From Corbicula japonica (taxonomy: Eukaryota > Mollusca > Bivalvia > Venerida > Cyrenidae), in contig JAZAYU010000062.1 in the NCBI GenBank assembly GCA_038501625.1, forward strand, positions 3,758,460 through 3,822,459: 64,000 bases of DNA. Reading direction: 5' to 3'. Below are positions 1 through 13,244 of this stretch, in pieces (positions within the stretch are counted from its first letter, which is position 1; every line of letters begins with the position of its first letter). Both the position numbers and the translations under genes were made by a program. The notes beneath the pieces are model-generated. The model ran no database searches. It saw nothing but the letters and a program-made list of their open reading frames with translations, and was not told the origin of the DNA.

Positions 1-571
1 AAGAAATTGTACTGTTAGATTGGAATGAACAAAACAAACATTTCACTTTTATTTTAAACACAATTACGATCGATTTCTGCAAAAACACTTGTTATGCTGC
101 AATTAATTCCAAAGCTTGAAACCAATACGAAATCGTCTGCAAAAAAATGATACAATAAAGGCAATTTCGAAGAATATAACAATGTTATTTAAGCGATTGG
201 GAATACTGAATAATAGCTTTTTTATAATTGCCAACACATTCTGGAAACATCCATGACACAGACAAACAAGTAGGCCTATGGTCAAATAATTGTGTTGTTA
301 TGTTGTTATAAACTGGAGGAAAAACTGATTATCAGCTTGCATCAAAGAACCCAGATACTAATAATTTAATTAACTTTAGTAAATACATGCGCAGCAAAAC
401 ATGTCCTCAAAGACTACTCAAATCAAACAGTTGGTCTTTGTTTACAGGTGGTCTTTAGTTGGAATGAACTATAGTATTTATTAATTTTCCTTTTAAACTA
501 AATATATCTATCTCGGCTCTTCATTAAAAAAACAAAACAAAGAACATTTTGTATTACCATAATTCTTTTAG

Positions 572-673
572 GAAAACTGTGACTGTCATCCTGTGAATGT
601 CACGTTCAAGTATGGGCCTCCGAAAAAAGTAACAAGAAAACCAGCATGGTTCTATAACGCTTACCCGAGCTAA
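572..673 (+). CDS. Terminal exon of an unrecognised gene, copy 1
   Basis: An acceptor (TTCTTTTAG/GAA) opens a 33-codon frame ending at TAA 671-673: ENCDCHPVNVTFKYGPPKKV and then TRKPAWFYNAYPS. The other two frames close within a few codons. The paralogous copy at 8248-8349 differs at four bases with no indel, and its frame, acceptor and stop are kept while flanking DNA is clearly more diverged with many indels. That pattern suggests a coding terminal exon. I do not recognise the family; the preceding exon is not visible and probably lies left of position 1. Confidence 0.55.
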   Translation, partial: ENCDCHPVNVTFKYGPPKKVTRKPAWFYNAYPS

Positions 674-2100
674 CTTTAATGGCAGAGCTAATAGCTCGGT
701 ACAAACCATTTTTCCGTGTTTCCTCTTAAATAAAAAATCTGTCTTGACACAAGTAAACTCAAAATAGGTGTTAGTTTTGTTTTCAGAGTTGTACAGGCTT
801 TTTGTTCATCCGCAGATAAGCAGATTTAAGCTAGTTAATCAAATGAACAGATGAGGAACACACCAACTGATTTGTAATAGCTTTACAATGATTTTCCATT
901 CCATATATATTTGAGTGGAAAGTATACTGAGCCAAAATGACAACTTGACAAAAGACATTGGAACTTTTGTTCAGTGGTTCCAAATGTTATCATTAATTTA
1001 AATCACATATCTCAATAACAGTCGATCCGGTTATCAAAGAAGTCTTGTGATAGGATTTAAACCTGCCTAAGTTGCTTGCAAACCAATCTTACTAAAATGA
1101 TTCAAAATTATTAGAATCGATTTGAACCGAATGTTTCGTAAATTTTGAAACATCGCTGTCAGACGCAACAATGTCCTCACGCAGATACATGTCATATTTT
1201 GGCGCCAACAACTAGTATCTGTTCTGTATTAAATTTGTTTTAAATCATAAAACATGTTCTGGAGGAATTAAATTTAACGATATTCATATAAAAAAATACA
1301 AACAATGACATTTAAAGCCGAATGTTGGTCGGCCTAAAAATACAAATACGACATTTAAAATTAAAAGTTCATCGGTCTTATTTTAACAGTAATTCACCAG
1401 GAATTCTTCAGCATGGCATTAACCTCCATTAAAAAATAAATGAATACTCTTACTGAATGTAGGTCGACTTACTTGACATATTTACGAATGTTTATTATAT
1501 TGCTGTAATTTTATAACTCATTTCTTGGCACTAAAGGGTTAAAACAACGATTTATATTAAATGTATTTTTTCATTGCTCAGATTTTTGAAATATACTGAG
1601 CCAAAATGAAAACTAAACCAAATTAAAAGTTAAAATTTCTTTTTTATTAAAAGAGAAGTAATTTGAGTGAACTTTAAAGATTGTGTTTTCCTTCTCTACA
1701 CGCCATAAACTTCTTAATTTGACAGTAAAATAATCTGTTCAAGACTTTAATGTTATAAATTATCGACATCTTCATTATTTATAGATAACCTTGACCTCTG
1801 TAAAACAATAACAACATGTTCCCGCTTTATCAAATGTCCAGATGTGTGCAAATACCACAAATTAAATGAAGGATAAAATAAAGCATCACTGAACAAAATG
1901 TTTGAATTTAAAAACTGGTAAGTTTTCATTTTTGGATCAGTATCTGTAACATCTTTTTTTAGGTTTGCAATTGATAAAACAAATTTAAAAAATGATTCAC
2001 TGTCGACGACCCGTTTTTCCCAAATAATATTAGCTAGAAATAGTATTGGTGGGCGTGGAGACATTTGTTACACCAATTCAACATTGTATTACCGATTTAA

Positions 2101-2422
2101 GGTAATTCATACCTCCAGATAGTACATTGGAACAATGGATTGATGGAACATTGAACTGGATATTGTAATTAATTATTTTTGATATATTTGAGCGGAAAGT
2201 GCTTTATTTTGGCACCCGGATTAGACAACATAGCAGGTACCACATTTTATTACTTTTCTAACAAAATTCTTTTTTTTCAACAATTGTCTCCTGTTATTAT
2301 CAATATTCATCTGTTTGTAACAATATAATAAAAGTTCGTTTGGAAATTGTTGAAAAAAATGATAATTTAATTTTCACAGCTCATCATTATTACAACTGTA
2401 CTATCTGGAGGTATGAATTACC
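2101..2422. mobile_element. TTAA-flanked inverted-repeat element (322 bp)
   Basis: A perfect 25-bp terminal inverted repeat starts GGTAATTCATACCTCCAGAT, flanked by TTAA at 2097-2100 and 2423-2426. The paralogous site in copy 2 (near 10630) lacks the element. TTAA duplication is the piggyBac signature; there is no transposase, so it is a non-autonomous MITE-like copy. Confidence 0.9.
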
Positions 2423-3766
2423 TTAAGGATCTCTCAAGCAAGACATTGCAGTAATCTGTCGTACATTGACACAAGCCAGAAACTGAAATTTTTTATACCG
2501 ATTTTTTAATCTGGTGAGCTAGATGCTTAAATACCCTTTTAAAATGCACGAAAAAATTAAGCTAATATATCCTTCCTATCTAATCTTGAATTTTAATGCG
2601 CATAAGAAAATATTAAACATCACAAGCGTTGAATGTGTATGTCATATCGGATGGTGAAAATTTCGGATATTCGAATAGTAGTATTCTCAATTTTTGCAGT
2701 ATTTTTCTCAGTTTCTTTTAAACTTCAACATTTAAGCGGTTGATTTATAGCTCACCATCTTGACCTTTGTCGACTGGAGAGCAGTAGAATAAAATCTTTA
2801 TGTTCTTTGAGATGGGATTATAAAGTTACAGAATGGATTATTGTCTTTCCAAAAAAGATACGAACTTTCCTACCTATTCTTTTTTACTTGTAACCGGAAC
2901 CACAGTGTTTTAGCCTTATATCAATATAAGCAGTAAATTAGAATATTCGTCAATCATTACAAAACCTTAAATGTAAAAACACTTTTAAGCTATTATTAAA
3001 ACTACTTGCAGCAATCGGGGATGGTTGCGTTTCAATCAAGAATAATTCGTTGGTTTGAGTGTAAAACAGTTGTAACAATATATGAATAAAGAAGACAGTT
3101 ACGACTGTTTTGTGCTCAATCCATGAAATGCTGCTGCAAATGCTAAATTATTTATGGCGAAAATAATACTGGGTGTTCCATTAATCAAGATAAAGAAGAA
3201 ATAAGATAACTCATCAAAATATCAGCTAATATATAATTCATTTACTGGTAATTATAAAATAAATGACAATAAAACAATAGGTAGATACACCTATATGTTA
3301 GTTGAAACAGATATGGTAAAGTCTTCTAGTTAAATTTCAAAATAATACACAGATTTTTTTCTGTCATTTCATTTAGGAATGGCATTTACTGTTTTCAACA
3401 GCTGGCCTGGTTCTTGGATTACACATTTATAAAAGTTCAGAAAATGTCACTGGCTTATCCAAAGTAAATTAAATTAAAGTCTAGATGAAAAAATGCAATC
3501 CCTATACAGAGAACGTCACTGGAAAAGTGTGTCTTTCGTCATTTTTTTTGACATTTTAGTTTGTGACTATATTTGGAAAGAACTAACAATTATGTATTAT
3601 TTCTTCGTAACTAATAGGTGATACCGTTACACATTTGGGCTAAATAATGTTATTATTATTGCGCGATTCATAATAACCAATGTCGTCTGCACAAATGTAT
3701 GACGTCTTTTCACAGATTGATGTTAGCTGTCCAAAGACACCTTTTTCCGCGACGCGCCCCATATTA

Positions 3767-4113
3767 CTGTAGAACTGGTTTTATTCGCATTAGTTTTATT
3801 CGCTTATATTAGCGAATCGCTTACTTCGCGAATTCATAAATACCGCGAATATAATTACGACGAGTTTCCATATATTCGACAGTATGAATATCCGATAATA
3901 AGCAACTTAAAAAAGAACTGTTAATCACTTTAAACACCACATATAATTCTTTTTTGGCCACCATTCATGTATTTGATTTAATTATTTAAATAAATTTTGC
4001 AAAAACATATAAACGACTGACGATGTCGCGAATTCATAAATACGCGAATAAAGAAAATAACTGAATTTTTACGATTGCGAAAATTTGACCTCGCTAAATT
4101 AAAGCGTTTTACA
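3767..4113. mobile_element. TA-flanked element with TTCGCGAA motifs (347 bp)
   Basis: Ends CTGTAGAAC and GTTTTACA are flanked by TA (3765-3766 and 4114-4115). The inside has ATTCGCG, GCGAATTCATAAATA and related motifs. A larger relative lies at 37827-38466. The paralogous site in copy 2 (near 11960) lacks it. A mariner-like TA target is inferred. Confidence 0.75.
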
Positions 4114-6193
4114 TAATATATTTTTTAGGAAATTCAATTTACGAGCTTCTAGGCTTTGATAAAATTTTTCCACAAATGAAATTTAATAATGTATCTTTAT
4201 TTTACACACCATAGGAAAAGGGTGAACAGTAAAGAAAAATAGCCAGACATTAAAATGATGATTAAACTACACTGTACAGTGCAGCTTTTCCTGTACATCT
4301 AATCAATTTTCCATTTAAATATTAAAACAATATATAGTTTCCATTTCTAAGAAAGACTGCAGAATTTCACTAGTCTACAAATATTTACTTGAAATTATAT
4401 ATTGATATAAACCCGATTTGAGCATAATGCTTTCCTAACGGGTTTCTTAAGGATATTGGCTCTAACAACTAAAACAATATTTCCGATGGGTATTAAAGCA
4501 GAAATAGCCATACAACTGAGTAGGGCCACACAACTGTTGACCAGGTTCTGACATAGGTAGCTGGACCAAGAACCATAAAATTAAAATTGTAGACCAGGCC
4601 AAAAACGTGAAAGCAAAGATGTGGATCGAAAAGGGGTTCAGTGGTGTTGCTCAAACCTCCTTTTTGGGCAAAATTTTTAATTTTCAACTGAGTTTTTGCC
4701 AGAAAGTTGGAAATTATCATGTAGCTATCATCAGATTGCTTGAAAAAAAAACGCTATTTAAGAAATGTTGTGTCCGATCCTGTACAAGTATACAGATGAA
4801 GAAGGGTGACTTTTTGCTAAATTTTAGCACTAAAAATTCAATTGTTTCATGTTTGAACACAGCTGATTATGAAAGTTCCTTTTTACAAAATGTGAGAGGG
4901 CTTCGCTCTGAAAATAAAAGAAAAAACCATTAGATTTATGTTAAGCATATATTTATTGTTGAAATAACTATGCATGTACATGTCAAGCATATATAAATTG
5001 TTAAAATTATTATCACTGAATTAAAGTTAAACTTTGTTGTAAGTAAAAAATTTTGAAACGGAGTAGCTTGACTAATTTGTAAGGACAGAGAGTTCATACT
5101 GAACATTTGCTGTAGTCTGAATGTGTGGTGAAGGGGTGGGGGTAAGGAGAGATTAAATTCATAAGCACCTTATACTTCATGAAAGCAAACTTATTGATTT
5201 CCCATTAACTAAAAAGTAGAAAAAAGAAAATCTGCAGGCCTGTTGATTAACCCATCTACAGTTGATCATTATGCTTACCTCTTTGGTTGCAAGAGGGTGG
5301 CAGGGGTTTAAGAGTTTATGCAGGTTTATGGGGAAATCTTTTCTTAAAAAAACCTAGAAACTCGATTTGTTTGTTTTATCCATGTCGTCGAGTTCTTGCT
5401 GATTTTACTCCTGGAGCTTTGGCCTCGGTAAGATCATTGAGTACCCGCCCGTTGGCTTTGCAATACTATTAGCTTCTTATGTTTTAGATGTTTGTGTGAT
5501 TTTGCATGCAACATTGTTGAGCCGATAGGTGGGTTGGAGTTATTTCACCAAGACATCTTGCACTTTTTGTGATATGAGAACCTGTTGTGTCTCGGTGCAC
5601 CCTAGAACCTGGTTTAAACCCCCAGTGGCAATTTGATTTGCCACTGACCGTTCCAAGGCCGTAACCCACTGGGTTCTCATTTTAATTAAATGTTGGCGGT
5701 GTCTTTTTTTTAAACTGATCATTTTATTAACCATGCTCTCTCTCTCCCTCTCCCTTCTTTTTGACTGTGTGGGGAGGCTGTTTTTCTGAATGTAGCTATT
5801 CCTGAAATGCATATTTCACCTTTTTACTAAACAACAACTGTTGTTTTTTTTTCCAATGATCTAAGGATCCAAGATCATAAAGTTGAGACATACAACCAGT
5901 CTCAAATTTCTTAAAAGTTTGTGTTTAAATGAAATTAAAAAGCATTAAATTTTCCTTCTGAAACAAAACCTATCATAATAAAATTATAAACATTTTGTTA
6001 ATGAGGAACTTTTCTACGTATAATATATTCTCTAAATTTTAAGATTACGCTAATGTGGACCTTTCTTGTTTAGTATTCTCAACATAATTGGTGTTTTTCG
6101 TTATTAAACAAACAAAAGTGAAATATAATATAGTCCAATCAATAGCAGACAAAAAGTATATTTGTTACACGTAAAAAATTCTGTTTACATTAA

Positions 6194-6711
6194 GGTATTG
6201 CGCATCTTGCGATTGCTTTGCCAGGGACAAAAAAGAAAAATATAAAAATGTCTCAAACGGCACAATGCACTTCCATCAAACTTTGCACAAATAAATGCTA
6301 TAAGTGTATGATTATTTTGCATACATTAAGAAAGTTAGAACAGTAGAGATTTTTTTTATTTTATGTCATTTTTTTTATTTTATGTCATCCATTTTCGCGA
6401 TTAGGAAATTGAAGGTCAAACACACTTTTATAAATAAGTCACATTGTAACAAAGGACCTTAGGTATCGTTGTCAGTAACTCATTACTCATCAAGACATTT
6501 AAATTAATGTTTAGTGTTGCTTCGTTTTTGTGATAAATTGCAAATTGAATTTTAGTCTTTTTTGGGGTCTAACTATTTTTCTGAACTTTTCTTAGCGTAT
6601 GTAAATTAAACATATATTTATAACATTGGTTTGTGCAAAGTTTGGTGGAACTGCATTGTGCCGTTCGAGAGATTTTTTATATTTTTTATGGCAAATCAAT
6701 GGCACAGTACC
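6194..6711. mobile_element. TTAA-flanked long-arm inverted-repeat element (518 bp)
   Basis: TTAA lies at 6190-6193 and 6712-6715. Imperfect arms of about 90-100 bp run from each end (GGTATTGCGCAT on the left; the complement GGTACTGTGCCATTG on the right) and share AACGGCACAATGCA and AAACTTTGCACAAA. It is non-coding. Its subterminal CTTTGCACAAATAAA resembles part of the element at 11979-12220, suggesting a common family. Confidence 0.85.
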
Positions 6712-7208
6712 TTAAAATACGAAGTGAATATATCAGTTAATCTGTTTCATTTTTTTAAATAATTATCAACTACAAAAAACCCTGTATACTTAAAAGTATT
6801 TCACTACAAGTACACGAAACTTAATATATTAATTTGTGAAATTGTCATTGTTGTGTTATTTTTCTAATTGAAAACAAAACAAAATACTTAATTAGTTATC
6901 TTTAAAAAAGCAATAATTGTTGAAGATAATTGAAATTGTTTTTCAACAATATAAGTTATTTTTTTGCTAGTGTCCTCTGTTCAAGAAGCATTTTTTCTTC
7001 TCAAATTTTAATACAAACAAATATATCTTCAGTTCAAATGTTCAAATATTACAACTGCGTTAACAATACTAAAGTTGTAAATATGACAAATTGGCGCTAA
7101 AAGCTTAAACCTCATAAAATAATTTGCAACTTCAGTTATTCCCTTTTCATCGCAAAATTGCTCTTTTAGCGAGTCTTTCAGAGTCACTGTCAATTTTAGA
7201 GTCAGTTT

Positions 7209-7489
7209 TGACGTCACAGTTAGGGGACAGATATTTTCCTCTTGCATACCAGATCAGGTCATCCGGTGTTTTCACCCGTGTAGGAAATTTTGATTCTACA
7301 CCCCCATGTAGAATGAGTCACGCGCCTTATATGACGTCACAACGTCTTACGCATTTATGAATGAACGATGGAATGTCTCGTATATCACTCCACTACTATA
7401 AAAAAAGTAGTGCTAAGAAAAATGTACAGGAAAATACCCCAAAATGCGCAAAATAAATACGGTATGCAAGAAAAAGTATCATTCACGTG
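7209..7489. promoter_or_regulatory. CRE/AP-1/E-box cluster, candidate regulatory module
   Basis: Two perfect TGACGTCA palindromes (7209-7216 and 7332-7339), one TGAGTCA (7314-7320), a TATAAAAAA (7397-7405) and a CACGTG (7484-7489) fall in 280 bases, about 750 bases upstream of the terminal exon at 8248. The sites are seen directly; promoter activity is inference. Confidence 0.35.
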
Positions 7490-8247
7490 TGTTGGGTAAA
7501 GATCGCGTGATCCAGCCCTCGTGAAATATGCACTTAGGCGGTAACGAGGCTTTGTCAATATTCATTTTTTAATCAACGGAATTAAATATTCATTTTTTTG
7601 CATTCTCTGGAAACTGTCTAGTATAATATTTGACTGTAAAATATTGCGCCTATAAGATATTTAAAAAACATTACTGTTGAACTGAAATGAACAAAACAAG
7701 CGTTTCACTTTCATTTAAATACATTACGATCGATTTCTGTAAGAAAAGCGATTGTTATGCTGCAATTTATTCCAAAGCTTCAAACCAAAACGAAAAATAT
7801 AGTACATGTAATGTTATTTAAGCGATTGGGAATACTGAATAATAGCTTCTTTTCGGTTTTTATAATTGCCAACACATTCTAGAAACATCCATGACATGGA
7901 CAAACAAGTAGGCCTTTGGTCAAATAATTATGTTGTTATGCTGTTATAAACTGAAGGAAAAACTGATTTATATCAGCTTGCATCAAATAACCCAGGTACT
8001 AATAATTTAATTAACTTTAGTAAATACATGCACAGAAAAACCTGTCCTCAAAGAATATTCAAATCAGTCAGGTGGTCTTTGATCAAAGGCTAATTTGTGG
8101 TCTTCATTTACAGGTGGTCTTGGGCACATATCAAGTTTGATTTAACTAGTATTTATTAATTTTCCTTAAAACTAAACATACATTGTATATCTATTTCGGC
8201 TCTTCATAAAAAACAAAGAACATTTTGTATTAACATTATCCTTTAAG

Positions 8248-8349
8248 GAAAACTGTGACTGTCATCCTGTGAATGTCACATTCAAGTATGGGCCTCAGAA
8301 AAAAGTAACAAGAAGACCAGCATTGTTCTATAACGCTTACCCGAGCTAA
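8248..8349 (+). CDS. Terminal exon of the same unrecognised gene, copy 2
   Basis: This is the paralogue of 572-673. The acceptor is CCTTTAAG/GAA and the frame is 33 codons to TAA at 8347-8349. Changes relative to copy 1 are one synonymous change (ACG to ACA) and three replacements (P to Q, K to R, W to L). No upstream exon is evident between the duplication's left edge (about 7674) and this exon, so it may be an orphan or an alternative last exon reached by long-range splicing. Confidence 0.5.
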   Translation, partial: ENCDCHPVNVTFKYGPQKKVTRRPALFYNAYPS

Positions 8350-11300
8350 CTTTAATGGAAGAGCGACTGGCTCGGTGCATAACCAAATGGTGATGATAAC
8401 GTGCTGCCGCACTGAAAACGTATAGAACTAATATATCAGTTAACTCCAGTTTCGGACAAGAACGTACAACCATTTAGTTTAGTATATCCCGGGTAAAAGC
8501 ACCAATAAAAGAACTTGTTATTAGATTGTCAATTTTGATTGTTGGCGGATATAACTGGCAAATGTACTTATGGAATAAGATTTTATTGATGAAAGGGCAA
8601 AGACGACTGTGGACGGACCTTAACCAGAGAAATATATGAATCGGACTTCCTTCTGTCTAGATTCAAGTCCGATCCTCTTTTTTTGGTGTCATCTTTTGAT
8701 CAATTGAATGAATAACGAAATGCATAAATGTGACTTAAAGGAAGAATCAAGATTCGTTTTTCTAGACGCCGCAAAAAGTTCTCTCTATATCTTACATTTT
8801 ACAGATAACACCTCTAAATTTATCAGTTGAATTTCTCCAGGCATGTCACATGATATTACCATCATTACATGCATTCATCACCATGTGGCAATTCAGCAGC
8901 AGAAATAATCATAGTAATATTCTGTGAGAGGTTGGTATTTAAAATCACTATTTTCACCGAACCAAGTCTGGTCGTTATATAACTTTCATGGCTTCGTTGT
9001 CAATTTAATTATATGTTTTCCGTAGACACCGTCCATCATATCTCGTCTTGTTACATTAACAATATTATAAAAAAATGTAAGTCCTTACCAAATATAGTCA
9101 GTGCGCTTAAGGCGTGCCTACTTATAAAGTTCTCTTGGAAACGCACATAATTATGTCGTAGGAGAATATTCCTTAAGAAAATAAGCAGGACATCTTGTCA
9201 CAAGATCATTAGCAGAGGACTTGCCTGTATTTAAATCATTTGATTAAACAGACGAGATTAGCCACGAACCACTTTTCGGGCTTCTTCTTGAATTTAAAAT
9301 CGGTTTTGACACTAAAATAAACTCAAACTAGGTGTTAGTTTTGTTTTCAGAGTTGAATGGGCTTTTTGTTCATTCGCAGATATGCAGATTTAAGATAGTT
9401 TAATGATGGGAACACATAAATGGAGTAGGAACAACTCTACACCGATTTTCCATTCCATATTATATTTGTGTGGAAAGTATACTGCGCAAAAATGAAACCT
9501 TGAAAAAATTACCTGGGAAACTTTTGTTCTTTGGTGCCTTATTTTATTCTTTATTTAATTTATGGTATTTACACATATCTCGGCAACAGTCCATACCGTG
9601 TTCAAACAAGTTTTTTGTCAATCTCCTTCGCACAGTTGTCGTTCCTTACACTAACTTTACAGTTTACACCTCTGCGAAAGGCTCAATGTCAAGATTTTTG
9701 ACCAAACTAAGCAGCTTCATTATTATACAGTCATAATTATGAATTTGAAAGCTTGTAGTTAAACAAATGACAGAAATATTCACTATCTTTCATTAAAACC
9801 TTAGAAATCCAAGCTATTTTAAATGGTGATGGTGAACTATTTTTTTTGAGTTTAAGTAAAAGTAGTTGAAAGTAATCCCAGCCTATAACAGAGGTGAAGG
9901 TATAGCCGAAAGAGTAAGCGAGTGTTCTTTTTTTTTGATAGGATTGAAACCATTCGTTGCTTTCAAACAAATCTTACTCAGAATTCCAAATTACATGTAT
10001 AAGAATCGATTTGAACAGCACGCTTCGTAAAATTTTGAAACAATGCTGTCACACACAACAATGTCCACACGCAAAATCATGTCATATATTGTCGCCAACA
10101 ACTGGTTAATTAAATTTGTTTTGAATCTTAAACACGATTCAGTAGGAATTAAAAGTCTAAGGATTATTATGTCAAAATACATACAACTACATTTAAAGTC
10201 GAAAGTTCATCGGCCTGAAAAACAAATATGTACAACGACATTTAAATTTGAATGTTTAACGGCCTTATTTTAAGAATAATTCACAGGACCTCTTCAATAT
10301 GACATTTACCTCCATTTTAAAATAAACGAAAGATAGTTGCAGAATCTAAAAGTCGACTTACAAAAACATTTATAAATGTTAAGAATAGTGCACATTTCTT
10401 GGCATTTAAGCGTTAAAACACAGATTGATTTAAATGTATTTTGTCGTTTATCAAATTTGTAAAATATGTTAAATCTTTTTAAATAGGTTTATAGGTTTGC
10501 AACTGATGAAACAACTTAAAAATGATTCACTGGCGACGTCCGGTTTTTTCCCAAATAATATTAGCTAGAAATGGTATTGGTTGGCGAGAAGACATCAGTT
10601 ACAACAATTCAACACTTTATTACAGACTAAAGGTCAATCTCAAGCAAGAAATTAATTCATTTCTGTCATAATCGACATCGACATAAGCCAGAAACTGAAA
10701 AATTGTCACCGATTTTTATAAAATCTGGTAACCTATATGCTAAAATACCCTTTTAAAATGCATGAATGTGTATGTTATATCGGATAGTGAAAATTTCGGA
10801 TATTCGAATAGTATTTCGAATATTCGAATATTAGTTTTCTAAATTTTATGGAGTATTTTTCTCAGTTACTAAAAAAAACTTAAACCATTTAAACGGTTGA
10901 TTGACAGCTCACCATCTTGACCTTTGTCGAATGAAGACTGGAATAAAGCCTATATGTATTTTTGGGGTGGGATTATAAAGTTACAAAGTGGATTACGGAC
11001 TTTCTAAAAATTCCGACCTTTCCTACCAATTCTTTTTTACTTGTAACTCGAATCACACAATAAGTTTTTGGCATATATTAATATAGAATCCATGAATCAT
11101 TTAATTAGAATTTTTGTCAAACATATCAATCCTTAAAATTGTACTGTGAAACACTATTTAAAGCATTTAAAACTACCTTCAGCACTGGGATAGTTGAGTT
11201 TAAATAAAGCATAATTCTTTTGTTGAGTGTAAAGCAGTTGTAACTACATATGAATAAAGAAGACAGTTACAACTGTTTTGCCCTCAACCATGGAATGCTA

Positions 11301-11978
11301 CTGCGAATTCTAAATCATTTATGGGGTAAATAATACTGGGTGTTCCATTTATCAACATAAAGAAGAAATAAGATAACTCATCAAAATATCAGCTTATTTA
11401 TAATTAATATAAAGGTAATTATCAAATAAATGACGTAGCAAGACAATTAAACATTAGGTAAATACAAATATATGATGGTTGAAACAGATACGGTAAAGTC
11501 TTGTTGTTAAATTTCAGAATTATACACCAATTATTTCTCTCATTTCATTTAGGAATGGCATTTACTACTTTAAATAGCTGGCCTGGTTCCAGGATTACAC
11601 ATTGTAAAAGTTCACCAAATGTCACTGGCTTATCCTAAGTAAATTTAATTACGGTCTCTAAGTAAATTTATGCCATTCCTGTTTTTAAATTTTTAGGGCT
11701 CGCGTCAGGGAAAACGGTGTCTTGTCTTCCATAATAATTTTTGACATTTAAGTTTGTGACTTTATTTGGTAATACGGTAATTTTTATTATCTATTATTTT
11801 TCATAATTAATTGGTGATCTTGTTACACGTTTGACTGAATATTGTTATAATTATTGCAAAATGCATAATAACCAATGTCGTCTGCTCAATTTATGACGTC
11901 ATTTTAAAGATTGAGGTTAGCTGTCGAAGACAACTTTTCTTGCGACACTCCCCATTTTTATGAAATGCAAGTGCTTAA

Positions 11979-12220
11979 GGGCAGTCTACAGTCATCATTG
12001 CATTTTCATCCATAAAAAGAAAATTAAATAAAAATCTCTCTAACCACAAAACTGCAGTTCCATAAAATTTTGCACAAATAAAATTTTATTAATGTATCTT
12101 TATTTTACATAAGTTAACAATAATTTATGTAGTTTTATTGTGCTGCATTTTGCTTTTATAGAGATTTTGGTAACTTTCTTTTTTTAGCGGTGAAAGTGCA
12201 ATGACCACTGTAGATGGCCC
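11979..12220. mobile_element. TTAA-flanked inverted-repeat element (242 bp)
   Basis: TTAA lies at 11975-11978 and 12221-12224. Arms of about 30 bp begin GGGCAGTCTACAGTCATCAT and, on the other strand, GGGCCATCTACAGTGGTCAT. No ORF. Part of its interior has a diverged match in duplication copy 1 at about 4156-4208, so the history at this site is more than one simple insertion. Confidence 0.8.
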
Positions 12221-12451
12221 TTAATTTCCATTTTTTCGAATAGTCTGAATTTAAATGAAGATTGATCAACACAGTACAAACCAGCATTTATTTTACATTT
12301 ACCAGTAATCATTTTTCCATTAAAATAATTAATAGTTTCCATTTCTAAGAAAGATTGCAGAATTCACTGAAATATTTACTTACAATGATACATTGATATT
12401 AACTAAATAAACTTAAATTTTAAGCATAATGTTTTCCTAATGGGTTCCTAA

Positions 12452-12615
12452 ACACTTTCCGCCATATACACGCTTTTATGGCATGAGCAAACAGTGTAGA
12501 TCACATCCATGCCATCTGATCAGGATCTGCACTGTTCCTTTTTTGATTTATGGAGATATTTCTGAAAAAGTGAACTATGCAGATTTTGATCAGATGGCAC
12601 AAATGAAGGAAAGGG
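12452..12615. mobile_element. Four-module TTAA element (MITE-1), truncated
   Basis: It is flanked by CTAA (12448-12451) and TCAA (12616-12619), both decayed TTAA. Copy 1 of the duplication has an intact TTCTTAAGGATATTGG empty site near 4443-4458, which confirms insertion at TTAA after duplication. Confidence 0.85.
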
Positions 12616-13244
12616 TCAAGGATATTGGCCTCAACAGCTAAAACAATAAATCCCAAAGGTCTTAAAGCAGAAATTTCACTGAATACCCATACAGCCGAGT
12701 AGCCCCACCTGGGCCACACAACTGTTAAGTATGACCAGGTTCTATGCCAACAAAGGTAGGTGGATCAATATGCAAGACCATATCTAATAAAATTCAGTCT
12801 GTCGATGTTAATTTACACTTGAAGCTTTCCATGGTCAGTTGATTCACAATATTGTAACAGAGTTTATTTCATTTTTGTTAAGATTGCTTTAATTTAATGC
12901 ATCTGTAAAAGTTGCACTAAGAAATTCCTTAGTTACATGTTTGAACACAAAACAGCTGATTGCTGAAGTTCCTTTGCACAATATGTGGGAGGGCTTTACT
13001 CTGAAAATAAAAGAAACAAATTTAATAGATTTTAAATAGATGTCAAGCAGATCGTAAAAATAACTATTTGTTATAATAACAATTTGTCAAGCATAAATTA
13101 TTCCAATGTGCTGTCTGATCTGGATCAACACTATTTGCTGTTAGATTCATTAGGTTAGACTCGTTTAACCAAAAAGCAACCAATGTAGATCCAGATCTGG
13201 TGGCAAGAATGTTTCAGCTTACCTGGATCAGCATTAACACTTAA

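Larger units (their letters stand above)
1..5010. repeat. Segmental duplication, copy 1
   Basis: Sequence from the left edge to about 5010 matches 7674-13100 in the same order and orientation. Shared blocks include 16-110 with 7676-7760, 572-700 with 8248-8375, 3361-3420 with 11530-11590, and 4426-4560 with 12425-12760. The left end is cut by the window. Apart from the terminal exon I see no coding sequence. Insertions specific to this copy are the elements at 2101-2422 and 3767-4113. Confidence 0.85.
5011..7673. other. Spacer between duplication copies, no gene seen
   Basis: About 2.7 kb of AT-rich DNA. It holds the TTAA element at 6194-6711, a fragment of the CCAAT palindromic family near 5868-5930, a CT-rich run near 5735-5760 and the CRE/AP-1 cluster at 7209-7339. 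No exon with support was found on either strand. Confidence 0.6.
7674..13100. repeat. Segmental duplication, copy 2
   Basis: Direct paralogue of 1-5010. Copy-specific insertions are the TTAA elements at 11979-12220 and 12452-12615. Homology fades near 13100 (shared TGTCAAGCATA at about 4980 and 13085). It holds the second terminal exon and otherwise no recognisable gene. Confidence 0.85.

Noticed and set aside
4607..4933. 108-codon plus-strand frame in duplication copy 1
   Set aside because: The equivalent region in copy 2 (about 12690-13030) is broken by indels and the composition is that of AT-rich noncoding DNA.
5484..5812. Two minus-strand frames in the spacer
   Set aside because: Composition looks like repeat-derived noncoding DNA; no splice signals or family resemblance.
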